DNA of 64,000 bases from Pseudomonas saudimassiliensis (GTDB lineage Bacteria; Pseudomonadota; Gammaproteobacteria; Pseudomonadales; Pseudomonadaceae), in assembly GCF_000939975.1 (NCBI RefSeq), contig NZ_LK391969.1, positions 1,437,412 to 1,501,411 of the forward strand, written 5' to 3'. The position numbers were made by a program, and so were the translations under genes. A model generated the notes under the pieces. That model saw only the letters and a list, made by a program, of their open reading frames with translations, was not told where the DNA came from and made no database searches. Below, in pieces: positions 32,033 through 41,297 of the stretch (position 1 is its first letter; each line of letters starts with the position of its first letter).

Positions 32033-33110
32033 GCCTGAATGACTTCCTGTGCGTTGAAGGTTGCTTATAAGGATAGACCAGCTTGCTGAAGTAGCGCGGT
32101 CCATCCTGCCATGCCTCCACCCTGGCAGCGGGCCCGAACAGGGCGGCGAGGCGCGCCCGGATATTGTTCAGCGCCATGCTGGCTCCGCGGTGCTCTGACT
32201 GTTGTGGACAGCTGTTAGACACCACCAGTTCAACGCAGCCCTCACGGTAGCGCCCCGTAACGCTGACGTCTCCACCATCAATGCTTGGTTGCAGCCCATG
32301 GAGAATGGCGTTTTCCAGCAGTGGCTGCAGTGTCAGCAGAGGCATCGGCAGGTTGTCCGGCAACCCACCGACGTCCCAGGTGACCCGCAAACGATCCCCC
32401 AGGCGATACTGCTCGATGCGCAGATACCCGCGGCACAATCGATATTCCTCGGCCCAGGTGGCCAGGGCGTCGGTCTCGGTGAGATTGGCGCGGAACAGGT
32501 CGGACAGGTCCAGCACCGCAGTTTCGGCCTTGTCAGGGTGAGTGGCGATCAGGCTGACGATGCTGTTGAGGCTGTTGAACAGAAAATGCGGGCGGATGCG
32601 TGATTGCAGCGACTGCAGCCGCGCCTGGAGAGCGGCCTGGTTGTGCAGTTGCCACTGCTGCTGCAGGTAGAAATAGCGCAATAGCAGGCTGGTCATGATC
32701 AGGGCGATCAAGCCGTGGCGCAGCAACTGATTGCCGTTCACCGGCGGCGCGCCGGCCAGCCCCTGGTAGAGCACCCAGTCGGCAGCCACGGTGAACAGCA
32801 GGGCGAGCCCGACTACCACGGCGTAGCAGCAGCCGATCGCCAGCCCCAGCGGGCGGCGGCGCATCCATCCACGCAAACGGCACAGCAAGGCGGCTGACAA
32901 CAGCACTATCCACTGCACGAACAGCGACGCCATCGCCAGTTGCAGCCAATCGAAGCCGCCAGTGACCGGCTGCGCCAGCACCCACACCAGCACCATGAGC
33001 TCGGCCAGTACCACCAGGGTGAAGACCGCAACGGACGAACACAGGTCCGGGAGAAAGAAATCCTCCCCCGCCTGGGGCTTGCTCAACAATGACCAGAATC
33101 CATTCTTCAT
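32010..33110 (-). CDS. algZ: Sensor histidine kinase AlgZ (FimS)
   Basis: A 366-residue LytS-type membrane kinase partner of AlgR. About four to five membrane helices in residues 25-150 are followed by the His_kinase domain with phosphoacceptor His in [16 protein letters not shown] and the N-box LLENAILHG. The glycine-rich ATP lid is weak ([18 protein letters not shown]), as in other AlgZ/FimS proteins that look atypical as kinases. It is divergent from argH with 94 bases between start codons, the same arrangement as in P. aeruginosa. Confidence 0.93.
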   Translation of the reverse strand: MKNGFWSLLSKPQAGEDFFLPDLCSSVAVFTLVVLAELMVLVWVLAQPVTGGFDWLQLAMASLFVQWIVLLSAALLCRLRGWMRRRPLGLAIGCCYAVVVGLALLFTVAADWVLYQGLAGAPPVNGNQLLRHGLIALIMTSLLLRYFYLQQQWQLHNQAALQARLQSLQSRIRPHFLFNSLNSIVSLIATHPDKAETAVLDLSDLFRANLTETDALATWAEEYRLCRGYLRIEQYRLGDRLRVTWDVGGLPDNLPMPLLTLQPLLENAILHGLQPSIDGGDVSVTGRYREGCVELVVSNSCPQQSEHRGASMALNNIRARLAALFGPAARVEAWQDGPRYFSKLVYPYKQPSTHRKSFRHESTYRR

Positions 33111-33204
33111 CCGCGCAGTGTCCGCCAGCCGGGCGCCATCAGGCAAGTGTGAAAATGCTATGCTATGCCCCTTTTACCACCATTGCAGCGGACCGATCCG
33201 ACAC

Positions 33205-34599
33205 ATGAGCCAAGATCAGACTACCAACCAATCCTGGGGTGGCCGTTTCAGCGAACCGGTAGACGCCTTTGTCGCCCGTTTCACTGCCTCGGTCGATTTC
33301 GACAAGCGCCTGTACAAGCATGACATCCAGGGCTCCATCGCCCACGCCACCATGCTGGCGAAGGTCGGCGTGCTCAGCGAAGCCGAGCGCGACAGCATCA
33401 TCGACGGCTTGCAGGCGATTCAGGGTGAGATCGAGGCTGGCCAGTTCGATTGGCGGGTGGATCTGGAAGATGTGCACATGAACATCGAAGCGCGCCTGAC
33501 CGAGCGCGTCGGCATCACCGGCAAGAAGTTGCACACCGGCCGTTCGCGCAACGACCAGGTGGCTACCGATATCCGCCTGTGGCTGCGCGAAGAGATCGAC
33601 GTCATCGTCACGGAGCTGGAACGCCTGCAGCAGGGGCTGCTGGACCAGGCAGAAAAGCACGCCGAGGTCATCATGCCCGGTTTCACCCACCTGCAGACCG
33701 CCCAGCCAGTCACCTTTGGCCACCATTTGCTGGCCTGGTTCGAGATGCTCTGCCGCGACCGTGAGCGCCTGCTGGATTGCCGCAAGCGGGTCAACCGCAT
33801 GCCGCTGGGCAGCGCCGCCCTGGCCGGCACTACCTACCCCATCGACCGCCAGCTGACCTGCGAGCTGCTGGGCTTTGAGGCGGTCTCCGGCAACTCGCTG
33901 GACGGTGTTTCCGACCGCGACTTCGCCATCGAATTCTGCGCCGCCGCCGCCCTGGCGATGATGCACCTGTCGCGCTTCTCCGAGGAGCTGGTGCTGTGGA
34001 CCAGCGCGCAGTTCAACTTCATCGAGCTGCCCGACCGCTTCTGCACCGGCTCCTCGATCATGCCGCAGAAGAAGAACCCCGACGTACCCGAGCTGGTACG
34101 CGGCAAATCCGGCCGCGTCTACGGCCACCTGATGGGCCTGCTGACCCTGATGAAGAGCCAGCCGCTGGCCTACAACAAGGACAACCAGGAAGACAAGGAA
34201 CCGCTGTTCGACGCCGCCGACACCCTGCGCGACAGCCTGCGCGCCTTTGCTGACATGATCCCGGCGATCCAGCCGCGGGTCGAGGTGATGCGCGAAGCCG
34301 CCCGCCGCGGCTTCTCCACCGCCACTGACCTCGCCGATTACCTGGTACGCAAGGGCCTGCCCTTCCGCGACTGCCATGAAATCGTCGGCCATGCAGTGAA
34401 ATACGGTGTGGACAGCGGTAAGGATCTGGCTGAGATGAGCCTGGACGAGCTGCGCCGCTTCAGCGACCAGATCGACCAGGATGTCTTCGAGGTGCTGACC
34501 CTGGAAGGTTCGGTGAACGCCCGCGACCACATCGGCGGCACCGCACCGGCCCAGGTCAAGGCTGCCGTCCAGCGTGGGCGGGAGCTGCTGGGCCAGTAA
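33205..34599 (+). CDS. argH: Argininosuccinate lyase ArgH
   Basis: A 464-residue homotetrameric lyase that splits argininosuccinate to arginine and fumarate. The fumarase/aspartase signature [12 protein letters not shown] carries the catalytic Ser, and [12 protein letters not shown] and [13 protein letters not shown] are intact. The start at 33205 ([15 protein letters not shown]) matches the family. An extended -10 (TGCTATGCT, 33156-33164) lies about 40 bases upstream. Confidence 0.97.
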   Translation: MSQDQTTNQSWGGRFSEPVDAFVARFTASVDFDKRLYKHDIQGSIAHATMLAKVGVLSEAERDSIIDGLQAIQGEIEAGQFDWRVDLEDVHMNIEARLTERVGITGKKLHTGRSRNDQVATDIRLWLREEIDVIVTELERLQQGLLDQAEKHAEVIMPGFTHLQTAQPVTFGHHLLAWFEMLCRDRERLLDCRKRVNRMPLGSAALAGTTYPIDRQLTCELLGFEAVSGNSLDGVSDRDFAIEFCAAAALAMMHLSRFSEELVLWTSAQFNFIELPDRFCTGSSIMPQKKNPDVPELVRGKSGRVYGHLMGLLTLMKSQPLAYNKDNQEDKEPLFDAADTLRDSLRAFADMIPAIQPRVEVMREAARRGFSTATDLADYLVRKGLPFRDCHEIVGHAVKYGVDSGKDLAEMSLDELRRFSDQIDQDVFEVLTLEGSVNARDHIGGTAPAQVKAAVQRGRELLGQ

Positions 34600-34622
34600 T
34601 TTAACCCAGCTTGCTGCAGTTA

Positions 34623-34653
34623 CCCTGTGCCGGCTCACCGAGCAGGCACAGGG
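34623..34653. terminator. Hairpin between convergent argH and lipoprotein gene
   Basis: CCCTGTGCC (34623-34631) and GGCACAGGG (34645-34653) make a 9-bp stem; the loop contains an inner GCTC/GAGC pairing. There is no U-tract on either strand, so a termination role is only suggested by position between two 3' ends. Confidence 0.35.
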
Positions 34654-34659
34654 TCGGGG

Positions 34660-36018
34660 TCACAGCGGTGCGCTGACCGACAGGACGAAACCGCCCTGCC
34701 CTTCATCGCCATAGCTGCCGTTGACCAGCTCGTACTCCCCAGCTTCGAGATAAAGCTCGAGCATGGCATTGCTGCCACCGGCACTGTCGTCATCCTCTTC
34801 ATTCAAACCCTGGCCCTGCAGTTGCAGCATGGCATCGAACTCCGATGAGCGCAGGGTCACCCGATACAATCCGGCTTCGGCGATCCGCAGGCGACTGATA
34901 TGGGGCTCGCCAGCAGCGAGGCGCCCGATCCGGGTCTCCGTCGGCGCGATACCATCTCCCAGCACGGCGACCGCGGTGATGTCGCCCCGCAGCGTGAAGA
35001 CCCCTTCCTGATTATTCAGCTGGGACGCCTTGACCCGGTAGGTACCCGGCTCGACTACGGCGCTGATCAGCGCGTCATGATCGCCGCCGCTGTCGTCGTC
35101 GCGCACAGCCACACCGGGGCCGTGCAGTTCGAGCATGCTGTCCATATCCTGCGAACGCATGCTCAGCTCCAGCAACCCGGACTCTTCGACCACCAGCCGA
35201 TAGGTCTGGGCCGACCCTGCCAGCAGGCCGGTATATTCCTTGCCCACCTCCAAGCGTGCACCTTCGCTCAGATCAATGCCCTCGGGCATCTCGCGTTGGG
35301 TGACGATCAGGTTGTAAACACCCTCTTCACCCCCCTCAATGCCCTCAGCACTCAACTGGTAATCCCCTGCTTCCAGGCTGGTGAACAGACGGGAATCGGT
35401 ATTACCGGCGCCATCGTCGTCGTTCAGGTTGATGCCCTTGCCGCGCAACTTCAGTACGGTATCGAATTCATCCGAGCGCAGCAGAACTTCATAGAGCCCC
35501 CTGTCGGCGATCTTCAGCGTGTAGCGGTTGCCGGCGCGGTTGCCGTCCGCCTGCAGGCGGCCAAGAATATCCGCACCCGGCTGCAGCTCACCTTCATTGG
35601 TGGTCTCGGCGGTATTGACCTCAAGCTGAAACGGCCCGAAATCCTTGGCGTTGTTGCCGCTGACAGCCAGCCGATAGACGCCGTCCTGCTCTGGCTGGAT
35701 ATAGAGTTTCTCGGCCCGCGGCCCGCCCACCGGGCGATTGTCCTCGGTCAGCAGCAACAGCAGGGGCTGCTGCAGCGCACCACTGCTGGTGACGCGGTAG
35801 AAGGTATCGGCCTGCAACTGCAACGCGAAGCTCTGGGTACGGGAGCCGTCATTCAGGTTGACGGCGCTCTGACTGGTCAGCTCACCGGTCAGCGTGGCCG
35901 GCATGGTGGTAACCACAGCCGCTGCCGGGGCGGCAGCCTGGTGGGGTTCATTACAACCGGAAAGCAGGATCGCAAACCCTGCCAATGGCAGGGCGACAGC
36001 ACGAAGTGCGAAGCGCAT
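34660..36018 (-). CDS. Lipoprotein with four PPC-like beta-sandwich repeats
   Basis: A 452-residue lipoprotein: signal peptide with lipobox LLSGC (Cys 22), Asn at +2 (outer-membrane sorting likely). The mature part consists of about four repeats of roughly 105 residues. Three carry the pattern GLYEVLLRS-EFD--L-L-G-G then an Asp triplet near residues 200, 307 and 409, followed by an EAGDYQLSA strand; the first (45-135) is degenerate. This pattern resembles the bacterial pre-peptidase C-terminal (PPC) domain, usually found as an appendage of secreted enzymes, but no enzyme domain is attached here. Function unknown; a carbohydrate- or calcium-binding envelope role is possible. Confidence 0.7.
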   Translation of the reverse strand: MRFALRAVALPLAGFAILLSGCNEPHQAAAPAAAVVTTMPATLTGELTSQSAVNLNDGSRTQSFALQLQADTFYRVTSSGALQQPLLLLLTEDNRPVGGPRAEKLYIQPEQDGVYRLAVSGNNAKDFGPFQLEVNTAETTNEGELQPGADILGRLQADGNRAGNRYTLKIADRGLYEVLLRSDEFDTVLKLRGKGINLNDDDGAGNTDSRLFTSLEAGDYQLSAEGIEGGEEGVYNLIVTQREMPEGIDLSEGARLEVGKEYTGLLAGSAQTYRLVVEESGLLELSMRSQDMDSMLELHGPGVAVRDDDSGGDHDALISAVVEPGTYRVKASQLNNQEGVFTLRGDITAVAVLGDGIAPTETRIGRLAAGEPHISRLRIAEAGLYRVTLRSSEFDAMLQLQGQGLNEEDDDSAGGSNAMLELYLEAGEYELVNGSYGDEGQGGFVLSVSAPL

Positions 36019-36117
36019 GGAGTGTCCTTATTATGGGCTCAAGGCAAAACCGACCGGCAAGGCCGACCAGGGCAATGAACTATAATACGAACCGTTATTC
36101 GTCGGCAGCCGTTTCGC

Positions 36118-37215
36118 TTAAACCGCCGGCTGCTGCTGGGTGATGCAGTGAATATTCCCGCCCCCCAGCAAAATCTCCCGCCCCGGCACCATCACGACCC
36201 GGCGCTCGGGAAACAGCTGCTCCAGGATCGCCTGGGCCTCGGCGTCCTGCGGCTCATCAAAACTCGGCGCGATAATGCCGCCATTGACGATAAGGAAATT
36301 CACGTAGGAGCCGGCCAGGCGAATGGCGGGATCGCGCGGCTGGCTGCCAGCGACCTGCTCGACGCCCGCACACTCCGCCTCGGTGGCATGGATCGGCCCC
36401 GGAATGGGCATCCGATGCACGACCAGTTCGCGCCCCTGGGCGTCCCGGGTCGTTTCCAGCACCCGCAACGCGGCCTGGCAGCGCGCATGATTGGGGTCAC
36501 TGTCATCATCGGTCCAGGCCAGCAGCACTTCGCCGGGCCGCACGAAGCAGCAGAAGTTGTCCACGTGCCCATCGGTCTCGTCGTTGTACAACCCCTCGGG
36601 CAGCCAGATGATGCTGTCGACCCCCAGATACTCGCGCAACATCTGCTCGATCTCGTGGCGCTGCAGATGCGGGTTGCGATTGGAGTTGAGCAGGCATTCC
36701 TCGGTGGTGATCAGCGTGCCTTCCCCATCCACATGAATCGCCCCGCCCTCCAGCACAAAGCCCTCGGTACGGTAACGCGGGCAGCGCTCCAGCCCGAGGA
36801 TCTTGTCTGCCACCTGATCGTCCCGATCCCACGGGGAATACAGCCCCCCGTCAAGGCCACCCCAGGCATTGAAGGTCCAATCGACCCCGCGCAGCCCGCC
36901 CTGGCCGTTGGTAACGAAGGTCGGGCCGGTATCGCGCACCCAGGCATCGTCACTGCTTAGCTCCACCACGCGGATAGCCGGATGGTCCAGCAACTGGTTG
37001 GCCCGGGCATACTGCGCCGCTGATACCCCGACCGTCACCGGCTCGAAACTGGCGATTGCCTTCGCCACCTCGGCAAAGGCGGCCTGGGCCGGCTCGCCGG
37101 CCAGACGCCAGTTGTCCGGACGCTCCGGCCAGATCATCCAGGTCTGGCTGTGGGGTGCCCACTCGGCGGGCATGGCATAACCGTCGGCGCGGGGCGTACT
37201 GTGCAAGGTGTACAT
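36118..37215 (-). CDS. aguA: Agmatine deiminase AguA
   Basis: A 365-residue guanidino-modifying enzyme (peptidyl-arginine deiminase fold) that turns agmatine into N-carbamoylputrescine and ammonia. The catalytic Cys is at 357 in [23 protein letters not shown] and [12 protein letters not shown] hold the acidic and His residues. It follows aguB after three bases, so aguB-aguA form one operon reading toward the lipoprotein gene. Confidence 0.95.
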   Translation of the reverse strand: MYTLHSTPRADGYAMPAEWAPHSQTWMIWPERPDNWRLAGEPAQAAFAEVAKAIASFEPVTVGVSAAQYARANQLLDHPAIRVVELSSDDAWVRDTGPTFVTNGQGGLRGVDWTFNAWGGLDGGLYSPWDRDDQVADKILGLERCPRYRTEGFVLEGGAIHVDGEGTLITTEECLLNSNRNPHLQRHEIEQMLREYLGVDSIIWLPEGLYNDETDGHVDNFCCFVRPGEVLLAWTDDDSDPNHARCQAALRVLETTRDAQGRELVVHRMPIPGPIHATEAECAGVEQVAGSQPRDPAIRLAGSYVNFLIVNGGIIAPSFDEPQDAEAQAILEQLFPERRVVMVPGREILLGGGNIHCITQQQPAV

Positions 37216-37218
37216 GAA

Positions 37219-38097
37219 TCAGGACTCCAGCGAACCATCCAGGGTTTTCAGCGGCCCGTACAGGTTCGGTCGGCGATCGCGGAACACGCCCCAGGCGGAG
37301 CGGATATGCTCCAGCTGGTCGAGGTCGAACTGCTGCACCAGCACCGTCTCGTCCCGGTCGTTGGCTTCCTGCACTTTGGCGCCGAACTGGTCGGCAATGA
37401 AGGATGCACCGTAGAAAGTGATGTCGTAACCGTCCTGCTCCTCCAGCCCGACCCGGTTGCTGGCCACCAGCGGCATCAGGTTGGCGCCGGCATGGCCCTG
37501 CTGCACGCGCTGCCAGTGATCCTTGGAGGTGATCGACGCATCATGCGGCTCCGTGCCGATGGCCGTAGGGTAGAACAGGATCTCCGCGCCCTGCAGCGCC
37601 ATGGCCCGGGCGGTTTCCGGAAACCACTGGTCCCAGCAGATACCCACGCCGATGGTGGCGTAGCGGGTCTTCCATACCTTGAAGCCGGTGTCACCAGGGT
37701 TGAAGTAGTACTTCTCGTGGTAACCGGGGCCATCAGGAATGTGGCTCTTGCGGTACACACCCAGATTGCGACCATCGGCGTCGATAATGGCAATACTGTT
37801 GAAGCGTGCCCGACCGCTCAGCTCGAAGAAACTGATCGGCAGCACGACCTCCAACTCCTTGGCCAGCTTGCTGAAATGGGCGATGGCCGGGTTCTCTTCG
37901 ACCGTGGTCGCCATCTGCAGGTATTCGGGATTGGGCTTCTGGCAGAAATACGGCGTCTCGAACAACTCCTGGATAAGGATGATCTGCGCCCCCTTGGCAG
38001 CAGCCTGACGCACCAGCTGTTCGGCTTTGGCGATATTGGCCTGGCGATCCCAGCTACAGCTCATCTGGGTGGCGGCGACGGTAACGAGGCGGGGCAT
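37219..38097 (-). CDS. aguB: N-carbamoylputrescine amidase AguB
   Basis: A 292-residue nitrilase-superfamily amidase that hydrolyses N-carbamoylputrescine to putrescine, CO2 and ammonia. The Glu-Lys-Cys triad is visible: Glu in LIQELFETPYF, Lys in YRKSHIPDGPGYHEK, Cys in GVGICWDQWFPE. The ATG at 38097 follows GGAG by seven bases. First gene of the aguBA operon; no aguR regulator is adjacent. Confidence 0.95.
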   Translation of the reverse strand: MPRLVTVAATQMSCSWDRQANIAKAEQLVRQAAAKGAQIILIQELFETPYFCQKPNPEYLQMATTVEENPAIAHFSKLAKELEVVLPISFFELSGRARFNSIAIIDADGRNLGVYRKSHIPDGPGYHEKYYFNPGDTGFKVWKTRYATIGVGICWDQWFPETARAMALQGAEILFYPTAIGTEPHDASITSKDHWQRVQQGHAGANLMPLVASNRVGLEEQDGYDITFYGASFIADQFGAKVQEANDRDETVLVQQFDLDQLEHIRSAWGVFRDRRPNLYGPLKTLDGSLES

Positions 38098-38192
38098 GGC
38101 ATTCTCCGGCAGAGTGGACATGGGCTACAGCATAACCCATGACCACGCCGAGGACAGGAAGTGGCGCCGGAATGACCCGCCGCCACGTCCCT

Positions 38193-39065
38193 TTACTCTG
38201 GAAACGCTTCATCCAGGCCGGTCTCCACCGCCGGCTGGGGTGTGATGCGCAAGTAGGTGCCATTTTCTGACGTTAGCGGCTCCTGCCGGTAGAAGGCAGC
38301 CAGGTGTCGATACACCGCCGGCCAGGCGGCATGCAGCGGTTCGGGCTGTTCGAAGAAGGTCTCCGACAACACCGCAAAGAATTCCGCCGGGTCCTCCAGG
38401 GCATACTCGTCCACCGGCAACGGCTCGTCGTTATCGGCACGGCGCGCCAGGTCGTTCCAGGCGGCGGCAAAGTCCCGTTGCCAGGCTGCCGGGTCCATGC
38501 CTGCATGCAGGGGTGGCGCGCCATTGGCGCTGGCGTCGCGCATGTCCAGGGTGTGGGCCAGTTCGTGAATCACCACATTGTAACCATCACCCTGCCCCGA
38601 ATGACGCACGTCTTCCAGGGACAGCACCACCGGCCCGCGCTCCCAGGCCTCACCGCTGCGCTCGCTGGTTTCCGCATGGACGATGCCGAATTCGTCTTCC
38701 CAGCTGTGCTCGGCAACGAAGGGGCCTTCGTACAGGATCAGCGTCTGCCAACGGTCGTACCAGTCCAGCCCCAGCTCCAGTACCGGGACGACGGCCATCC
38801 CCGCGATGCGCAGGCGCAGGTTGTCGTCCAGTTCCGCGCCGTTGACCGGCACCAGGTGCTTGCGCAGCAGCAGGCGCAGCGCCAGCTCCTGGATCCGGCC
38901 TTGCTGCGCTGGTGAGTAGCGCTGGTAGACCGCCCAGTCGCCCAGCGCCTGTTGCCACTGCGCGGCGCTGACCGTCAGTCGACGTAACTGGCGATCTTCG
39001 CGCCAATGACGCAGACGCTGCCACCAGCCCGAACCTGACCGCGGGATGAGAGGTGCCTTGGAAAT
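38193..39065 (-). CDS. mtfA: MtfA-type zinc peptidase, apparently starting at ATT
   Basis: A zinc metallopeptidase of the MtfA/DUF980 family, known in E. coli for binding the Mlc repressor. HELAHTLD gives the HExxH zinc site and EFFAVLSETFFE the downstream ligand region. Homology to the family continues upstream of the first ATG/GTG/TTG in frame (a GTG at 38852): the residues GWWQRLRHWREDRQLRRL and AQQGRIQELALRLLLRKH are typical MtfA N-terminus. The frame is open back to a TAA, and the only well placed initiation point is ATT at 39063-39065, seven bases after AGGAGA. Length from ATT is 290 residues. Confidence 0.75.
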   Translation of the reverse strand: MSKAPLIPRSGSGWWQRLRHWREDRQLRRLTVSAAQWQQALGDWAVYQRYSPAQQGRIQELALRLLLRKHLVPVNGAELDDNLRLRIAGMAVVPVLELGLDWYDRWQTLILYEGPFVAEHSWEDEFGIVHAETSERSGEAWERGPVVLSLEDVRHSGQGDGYNVVIHELAHTLDMRDASANGAPPLHAGMDPAAWQRDFAAAWNDLARRADNDEPLPVDEYALEDPAEFFAVLSETFFEQPEPLHAAWPAVYRHLAAFYRQEPLTSENGTYLRITPQPAVETGLDEAFPE

Positions 39066-39139
39066 GTCGGTTCTCCTGTGATGTTACGGCATCACCATAG
39101 CATGCCTCCCGGCAACCGGGTGCCAGCGGAGCCCAGGCA

Positions 39140-39175
39140 CAAAAAGCCCGGCTGCGTTGGGCAGCAGCCGGGCTT
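39140..39175 (-). terminator. Rho-independent terminator of the MBL-fold hydrolase gene
   Basis: On the minus strand AGCCCGGCTGC and GCAGCCGGGCT form an 11-bp stem with an eight-base loop, followed by TTTTTGTG, about 20 bases after the stop codon. Confidence 0.85.
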
Positions 39176-39194
39176 GACCTTGGCTTTTTCAGCC

Positions 39195-40088
39195 TCAGAA
39201 ATTGAGCGTCGCGCCATCTTCGGGGATTTCAACCCGATCCGCGATACCCTTCTGCTGCACGTAGTCCTTCAGCTCTTCGCGGGTCAGCGCCATGTGGTTG
39301 ATGGCATCCATGTGCGTGGCAACGATGGTGGCATCCGGCACCGTCCTGGCCGCCCGCAGCACATCCTCCTTGCCCATGATGATCGAGCCATCAAAACCGT
39401 CCATCACCGCATAGCCGGCGTTGATCAGGACGATCTGCGGGGCATAGTCTGCCAGCGCCATATCGACTTCATCGCGCCAGATGGTGTCGCCTACCAGGTA
39501 CAGCGTGTCATGGCCTGGTGACTGGAATACCACCCCCATGGCCTCGCCCAGGGCCGTAGCCACTTCCGCCACGGCATACATTTCGTCAGTGCCGTGCTGG
39601 CCGCCGATCTGGCTCAGGGTCACCCCCTGGAACTCGGCCTTGGAAAGGACGCGCACGTTGGTAAAGCCCTGCCCGCGGATCATCAGCGCATCAGCCAGGT
39701 TCTGCACGAACAGCGGAATGTCCTTTGGCAGCAACTGCTGGGCAGCGTCATCCCAATGATCGAGGTGGGTATGGGTAACGATCACCGCATCGACGCCGGC
39801 AATAACTTCCTTCGCGGACATGGGCAGATCTACCAGCGGGTTGCGCAGGCCACTGCGATAGGTGCCTTCAAACCCTGGGTAGCTGCCTTTTTCCGACAGC
39901 ATGGGGTCGATGAGAAAGGTGGTGTCGCCGTAGGTGATCTTTACCGTGGCATTACGGATCTGCTGCAGTTGCACGGCTTCGGCGTCGGCTGTAGCAGGTG
40001 CGCTTGCCGGTTGCGCCTGGGCAAATGCGGCAGCGACGCCCAGGCTCAGGGCCACAGCAAGCGAGCTGGCAAGGGTTTTGATGGTCAT
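39195..40088 (-). CDS. Exported metallo-beta-lactamase-fold hydrolase
   Basis: A 297-residue protein with a cleavable signal peptide (about 1-26, ending AFAQAQP) and an MBL (UlaG-like) domain. Metal site THTHLDHWDD supplies HxHxDH; further ligands are likely in QHGTDE, LVGDT and ATHMD. Substrate unknown. It is not a recognisable class B lactamase. The ATG at 40088 follows CTGGAG. It is divergent from the GlxA-type regulator gene, which may control it. Confidence 0.85.
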   Translation of the reverse strand: MTIKTLASSLAVALSLGVAAAFAQAQPASAPATADAEAVQLQQIRNATVKITYGDTTFLIDPMLSEKGSYPGFEGTYRSGLRNPLVDLPMSAKEVIAGVDAVIVTHTHLDHWDDAAQQLLPKDIPLFVQNLADALMIRGQGFTNVRVLSKAEFQGVTLSQIGGQHGTDEMYAVAEVATALGEAMGVVFQSPGHDTLYLVGDTIWRDEVDMALADYAPQIVLINAGYAVMDGFDGSIIMGKEDVLRAARTVPDATIVATHMDAINHMALTREELKDYVQQKGIADRVEIPEDGATLNF

Positions 40089-40220
40089 GTGTTTCTCCAG
40101 GGAACAGCCAATGAACGTGAGCGCCATTGTCGGCCCCCGCAGCACCCCCCGAAAAGTGGCCTATACGACAATATTCGATATAAACGGGCCAACCCTGCCG
40201 TAATCGTGTGGCATGCCGCT

Positions 40221-40249
40221 TTGACCCAATACCCTACATAAGATAGATT
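40221..40249 (+). promoter_or_regulatory. Sigma-70 type promoter of the GlxA-type regulator
   Basis: TTGACC (40221-40226) and TAGATT (40244-40249) with 17 bases between, 52 bases before the ATG at 40301. Confidence 0.5.
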
Positions 40250-40300
40250 TGGGCAACCCGATCATTCCCCCCCGCTGCTACTTCCCGCTGAGGTGAATCC

Positions 40301-41266
40301 ATGCCCGACATCCGCGTAGTCGTGCTGACTTTCGATGGCGTCAGCCTGTTCCACCTTTCTGTCCCCGGTATGGTCTTCGGCGCCGATGAGGGTAACGCCC
40401 TGGCTCGCTATGAGGTGCGGTACTGCGCTCAGAAGCCGGGCCCGATCCGTAGTGATCAGGGCATGGTGATCGAAGTGCCCCACGGTCTCGATGCCATGGC
40501 AGAGGCCGACATCATCATAGTGCCGGCCTGGAGCGATCCCCTGGAGCCCACCTCCCCCGAGCTCACAGCGGCACTGCAACAGGCCAACGAGCAGGGCAAA
40601 CTGATTGTGGGCCTGTGTCTGGGCGCCTTTGCGCTGGGCCATGCGGGCTTGCTGGAGGGCCGCGCAGCGACCACCCATTGGGCATCACGCGAACTGTTCG
40701 CCGAATGCTTCCCGCAGACCCTGTTCCGGCCCGATGTGCTTTATGTCGCCGACAGCAATATCGTTACCTCGGCTGGCACGGTGGCCGCCATCGACTGCTG
40801 CCTGCACCTGCTGCGCGAGCGCCATGGTTCCGAGGCGGCCAACCATGTTGCCCGGCTGTTGGTCACCCCGCCGCACCGGGCCGGCGGCCAGGCGCAATAT
40901 ATCGAGCGACCGGTGCCACGCTGTGCCAACGACGACCGACTGCCCGGGGTATTGGAATGGGCGCGGGCGAATCTGGCGCAGCCGCTATCCGTCGACGCCC
41001 TCGCCGACGTGGCGAAAATGAGCCGGCGCACCTTTACCCGGCGCTTCCGGGAGGCCACCGGAACTACCGTCACCAAATGGTTGAACGCCGAGCGGGTAGC
41101 CCGAGCCCAGCAGCTGTTGGAGACCACCGACCTGTCGATCGAGCGCATCACCGCGGCGGTGGGTTTCGGTACGCCGCTGGCGCTCCGTCAGCAGTTCGCG
41201 GCGCAGCTGGGCACCTCACCGTCCAGCTATCGACGTACCTTCAACAACCAGGCAATCGCGGGTTAG
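40301..41266 (+). CDS. GlxA family transcriptional regulator (DJ-1/PfpI plus AraC HTH)
   Basis: A 321-residue regulator: N-terminal DJ-1/PfpI amidotransferase-like domain (about 1-175, with the Cys at the nucleophile elbow LIVGLCLGAFAL) and two AraC helix-turn-helix motifs at about 225-315 (LSVDALADVAKMSRRTFTRRF and IERITAAVGFGTPLALRQQF). Family members sense small amines or amides and activate nearby catabolic genes. It is divergent from the MBL hydrolase and lies between aguBA and the spu genes, so either could be its target. Confidence 0.9.
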   Translation: MPDIRVVVLTFDGVSLFHLSVPGMVFGADEGNALARYEVRYCAQKPGPIRSDQGMVIEVPHGLDAMAEADIIIVPAWSDPLEPTSPELTAALQQANEQGKLIVGLCLGAFALGHAGLLEGRAATTHWASRELFAECFPQTLFRPDVLYVADSNIVTSAGTVAAIDCCLHLLRERHGSEAANHVARLLVTPPHRAGGQAQYIERPVPRCANDDRLPGVLEWARANLAQPLSVDALADVAKMSRRTFTRRFREATGTTVTKWLNAERVARAQQLLETTDLSIERITAAVGFGTPLALRQQFAAQLGTSPSSYRRTFNNQAIAG

Positions 41267-41297
41267 CCCGGCCTCCTGCCCCGGTTATCGATACCCG

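Noticed and set aside
36081-36102. TATAAT on the plus strand and ACGAA/TTCGT inverted repeat between aguA and the lipoprotein gene
   Set aside because: Both flanking genes are on the minus strand, so a plus-strand promoter would have no target, and the stem of five bases is too short to call a terminator or operator.
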